Shown here: positions 60,919 to 64,000 of the stretch, in pieces | Position numbering within the stretch: the stretch's first letter is position 1 | Layout: every line of letters starts with the position of its first letter | Source of the DNA: Acorus gramineus | Lineage: Eukaryota; Streptophyta; Magnoliopsida; Acorales; Acoraceae | Direction: 5' to 3' | DNA: 64,000 nt | Assembly (NCBI GenBank): GCA_030737835.1 | Contig: CM060855.1 | Coordinates: 2,539,819 to 2,603,818 of the forward strand | Made by a program: the position numbers and the translations under genes | Notes under the pieces: model-generated | Databases searched by the model: none | Told to the model about the DNA's origin: nothing | What the model saw: the letters and a program-made list of their open reading frames with translations, nothing else

Positions 60919-61877
60919 TTAACAAGAGTTTGACATCTCCTTGGTCACCAAAACCCTAGCTCGATTGATCGTGATGAGACATAAATACACATGCTCCTCC
61001 AGCTCTTTCACCTTCTTCTTAAACCCTCCACCACCCTTCTTGAGCACCTTCACCACTTCCCTTAGAAGGAACCGCTCTTCCCTCCTCTCAAGGCAAAATC
61101 TCACCATGACTTTGTCATGCTCGATCTCATTGTTCAACCGGGTGACGAGTCGACTCAGTGTGTCAAAGTCCCTGTTCAAAATATAAGTCCCCCTCGCCGC
61201 CAACTCGAGCTGCTCACCGAATCGCCTCAGGAAGCTACATTTCTTGGAAAGCCTCCTCTTCCTCTTGAAATTTCCTGGGGTGAGTCCCAATAGAGTCGAT
61301 CCAGTGATCAAGCCAGATAACCCGTGGATTGCCAAGACAAGCTCCAACAAGGCCGTTGTGCCCTTGCAACCCTCCCTGAGTCGTCGCATCCACTTGAACC
61401 TCGTCTTCACCTTCTTTGCCTTCGATGTCAACTGTTGGAGCACGGCAGAGTGGCGCTCCCGCATGAGCTCAAAATCGACCCGGTTCGTGTCTGAGAACGG
61501 GTTGCCGAGAAGGTTGAATGAGTCAAACTCGGAAAGGGCGAGTTTGACCAACTCGGGCGATTCGGAGCCGACGATTTCGAGGGCCCGGTGAATGAATTGA
61601 TAGTTGGCGTTGACTTCTTGGATGGCCCTCAAAAGGTCTCCGCAGATTCTAGAAGCTTCGGCGCTGACTTCAAAGTAGTTTGACATGAGGACGTTGAGAT
61701 CGGGAAAGATCGCCGACTCGAGCAGGCTTGGGATCTCGTCTTGGTCTGGTTCGAGGAGTGACTCAGCCGAGGAGAGGTGGGCCTTGGTGAGGAAATCGGC
61801 GTAGGATTCGGTTCGGAGAATGCTCTTGTATTCCTCGTTGACTTCATTGAAGGGTTCGTGATTCGTCTGTTCAGGAT
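60919..61877 (-). CDS. UPF0496 (DUF677) family protein, main exon; first exon not located
   Basis: This exon encodes 319 residues to a stop at 60919. It starts at an acceptor ccatcag before ATCCTGAAC at 61877; the phase needs one base from an upstream exon. The reading frame is open through DPEQTNHEPF, EEYKSILRTESY and SYADFL, the conserved N-terminal part of plant UPF0496 proteins, so the true start lies upstream. The centre has EGCKGTTALLELVLAIHGLS, a hydrophobic segment likely to be membrane-associated, and a basic KRKRRLSKK stretch. The C-terminus is helical and charged (REVVKVLKK, KKVKELEEHV), suggesting coiled coil. Arabidopsis members include At14a and At3g19330; the biochemical role is unknown. 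The ATG at 61686 would give a shorter 255-residue protein but ignores conserved upstream sequence. Confidence 0.87.
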
Positions 61878-64000
61878 CTGATGGACAAGAATAAAAGATA
61901 CAATTTGGTTAATTATATATAATATATAGTTTTTTCAGTTGTATGTGTATTCTTGTGGGATACGCAGTCACCGAAAGTAGAATGTTGTTTGGATGAAAAT
62001 TTGTATTGGATAGTGTAAAAAGAGGGACTCATATATTCTAGTGGAGTCCTAGTCTTGTTGAGAGAGTCACATTAAAATATAATAAAAAAATAAACAACTT
62101 TTATTATCTAAAAAAAAAAATCATTTTTTTTCTTTTCCAGAAAGACTTTTTTTTTAATATATATACGCACATATATTCATACACACTCATATGTATTCAC
62201 ACACACACATACACTCTGTGTGTGTTGTGTGTTTATATATATATATATATATATGATTTTTTATGGATATTTTCTCATCATTACATTGAATACAACCTAA
62301 TTGCATGGTGATTACAAGGTGATCGGTGACTGTATATTAACAGAGGATATGATGTCGGTGCCATATCGCCTCTCATATATAAGAATGGATAAAAAAAACT
62401 ATTTACAAATTTAAATCGGATAACATCATGTCCTTATCCATTATATTTAAAATTCTATAAATTTATTAATTTTACAAGTTCAAATTTAAATGTACAAATC
62501 AAATTGATTCATTTAATAATAATTATTACATCGATTCTATCATTATCATTCTATTATTTATGTGTAATAATTTAAAATACTATGATCAACAGATGGTATG
62601 AAGAAAGTTAAAAAAAATGGGGATGCTGAGCGGGGGTTTTACTGTTTTTTTTTTTTAAAGAATACATTTTCAGGTTTTTTTTTTAAAGAATACATTTTCA
62701 TGTACATTGTGAGTGGATTTAAACTAATATATTACTGACCTCAACTTTCTTGGTCACTCTTGTAAAGATACAGTACTTGGAATGGATAGTAGTGATCATG
62801 CAATATCATCATTTTTTTATCGATTATAGATTGAGAAAACGATTAAAAAAAACATATCTATGTATAGTTTTTAAGTTGGATAATATATTCATTTAAAATT
62901 CTACAACTTTATTTTTAAATTATAAGATATTCCTTTCATTTAAAGTTTTATAATGAATTATACAATTCCACATTTAAATGTATAAATCATATTGATTTAT
63001 TTAACAATTATTAATATTTGAAGTATTAATACTATTTGATTTTTTAGTTGTTTATATTCAATTTTGTATAGAGAGAGTTAAACAATGGGACTAAATATTT
63101 TGTAGTCCCTTTGTTCCTTTTCTTTTAATCTTCCCCCAATATATATATTCAAGTTCACAGGAATACAAAAATTTACCAATTGTAAAAAAAAAAAAAAATT
63201 TTGTATAGAGATATATTGGATCAGATCTATCAATTTTTTAGGGAGAGGAGAGATGGAGGGAGTCACTTATGGTTTGATTTGGCCATTTTTCTCTCTAAAC
63301 CTAGAGTAGAATTGAAAAAACAAGAGATTTTTCAAAATACTTTTTCTTCTTTACACCCAAATTGTGCGTGGATTTTGACTAGTTTTGACAAACCAGGAAG
63401 GTGATATTACAAGGTTTGTGTTGAAATAATTCAATATTTGGAATACTATATAGGCGTGTATTTTGTGATAGATACCTTAATAGGTTTCTTGATTCTTTCT
63501 TTTTCTTAAAATACTTAAATTCTATAACATAAGACATCTGAAACATGCAAGCCTCTAATAAAGTATCACATTTTTACATGATTTTGATCAATTGAATAAT
63601 ATAATCCTCTATTAAAAGGCACAAAAATTCACTAGAACATTTAATTCTAAATTAAAAGGTTTTGATAAAGAGTTGAGAAAAGGACTTTTGATTGTATAAC
63701 ATTTTTATCAAAATACTAACAGAACTGAACTAGCATCAAGAACAACTCAACTTCTTACACTACTCATTGAATATACCCTAACTTTATAAAAATAATGGCC
63801 CAAGAAGCTAATAACAAACCATGATCCGCAATTGCAAACTATAGATTTTCATCCTCTTTGGCGTACATTAGATTTTATATTTTCTTTGTAAGTTATGAAA
63901 TAAAGGGTCCCGGGCCACCATGAAAGCTTTCATTTTCTATTTTCCATGTTGAGATAACATGAAACATTAAGACAAGCTATACAGTTTAATCTCTCAAAAC
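61878..64000. other. Intron/upstream flank of the UPF0496 gene
   Basis: AT-rich. A first coding exon is expected on the minus strand, but I could not identify it. A microsatellite block lies at 62140-62255. Nothing else supported. Confidence 0.4.
62147..62255. repeat. Compound (TA)n/(CA)n/(GT)n microsatellite
   Basis: Runs of atatat, cacacaca, gtgtgtgt and tatatata in sequence. Confidence 0.9.

Noticed and set aside
61244..61591. 115-codon plus-strand open frame
   Set aside because: Antisense shadow of the UPF0496 exon.

Overview
The window is nuclear DNA of a flowering plant. It is AT-rich. Coding exons are short, bounded by GT/AG introns, and read as plant gene families: a serine palmitoyltransferase LCB1, a UGT80-type sterol glucosyltransferase, citrate-binding proteins and a UPF0496/DUF677 protein. 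Between and inside them lie copia, gypsy, LINE, hAT-like, MULE-like and Helitron remnants. I cannot name the species from the sequence alone.

Layout. 1-7.7 kb: a tandem duplication carrying two citrate-binding-protein (CBP) genes. The first is intact (166-1909). The second has a frameshifted leader (5560-7094). 9.9-15.0 kb: a complete 12-exon LCB1 gene on the minus strand (485 aa). 15-29.8 kb: gene-free, made of nested transposon debris; the main item is a pair of inverted copia half-elements (20.9-26.5 kb). 29.9-32.2 kb: a third, more diverged CBP gene with a hAT-like MITE in its intron. 32.4-45.6 kb: a complete 14-exon sterol 3-beta-glucosyltransferase gene on the minus strand (621 aa), convergent with CBP gene 3. 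Its two largest introns hold a TRIM-like LTR element, a MULE-type MITE, a CpG-rich insert and a gypsy integrase relic. 45.8-60.9 kb: gene-free, with hAT-like MITEs, a Helitron 3' terminus, a gypsy-type LTR, a 175-bp tandem repeat and a LINE with an internally deleted reverse transcriptase. 60.9-61.9 kb: the main exon of a UPF0496 (DUF677) gene on the minus strand; its first exon was not found. 61.9-64 kb: AT-rich, with a microsatellite.

The genes are not a pathway cluster. LCB1 (sphingolipid base synthesis) and UGT80 (steryl glucosides) both make plant membrane lipids, but nothing here shows that their proximity matters. The real local theme is repeated duplication of CBP genes and heavy transposon load in introns. 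I found no CRISPR, operon, tRNA or rRNA. I see no clearly undescribed system. The items most worth a second look are the TRIM element whose interior is a GC-rich Pro/Cys/Ala-coding repeat, the CpG-rich insert beside it, the inverted copia arms, and the CBP copies with conversion-like exon identity.
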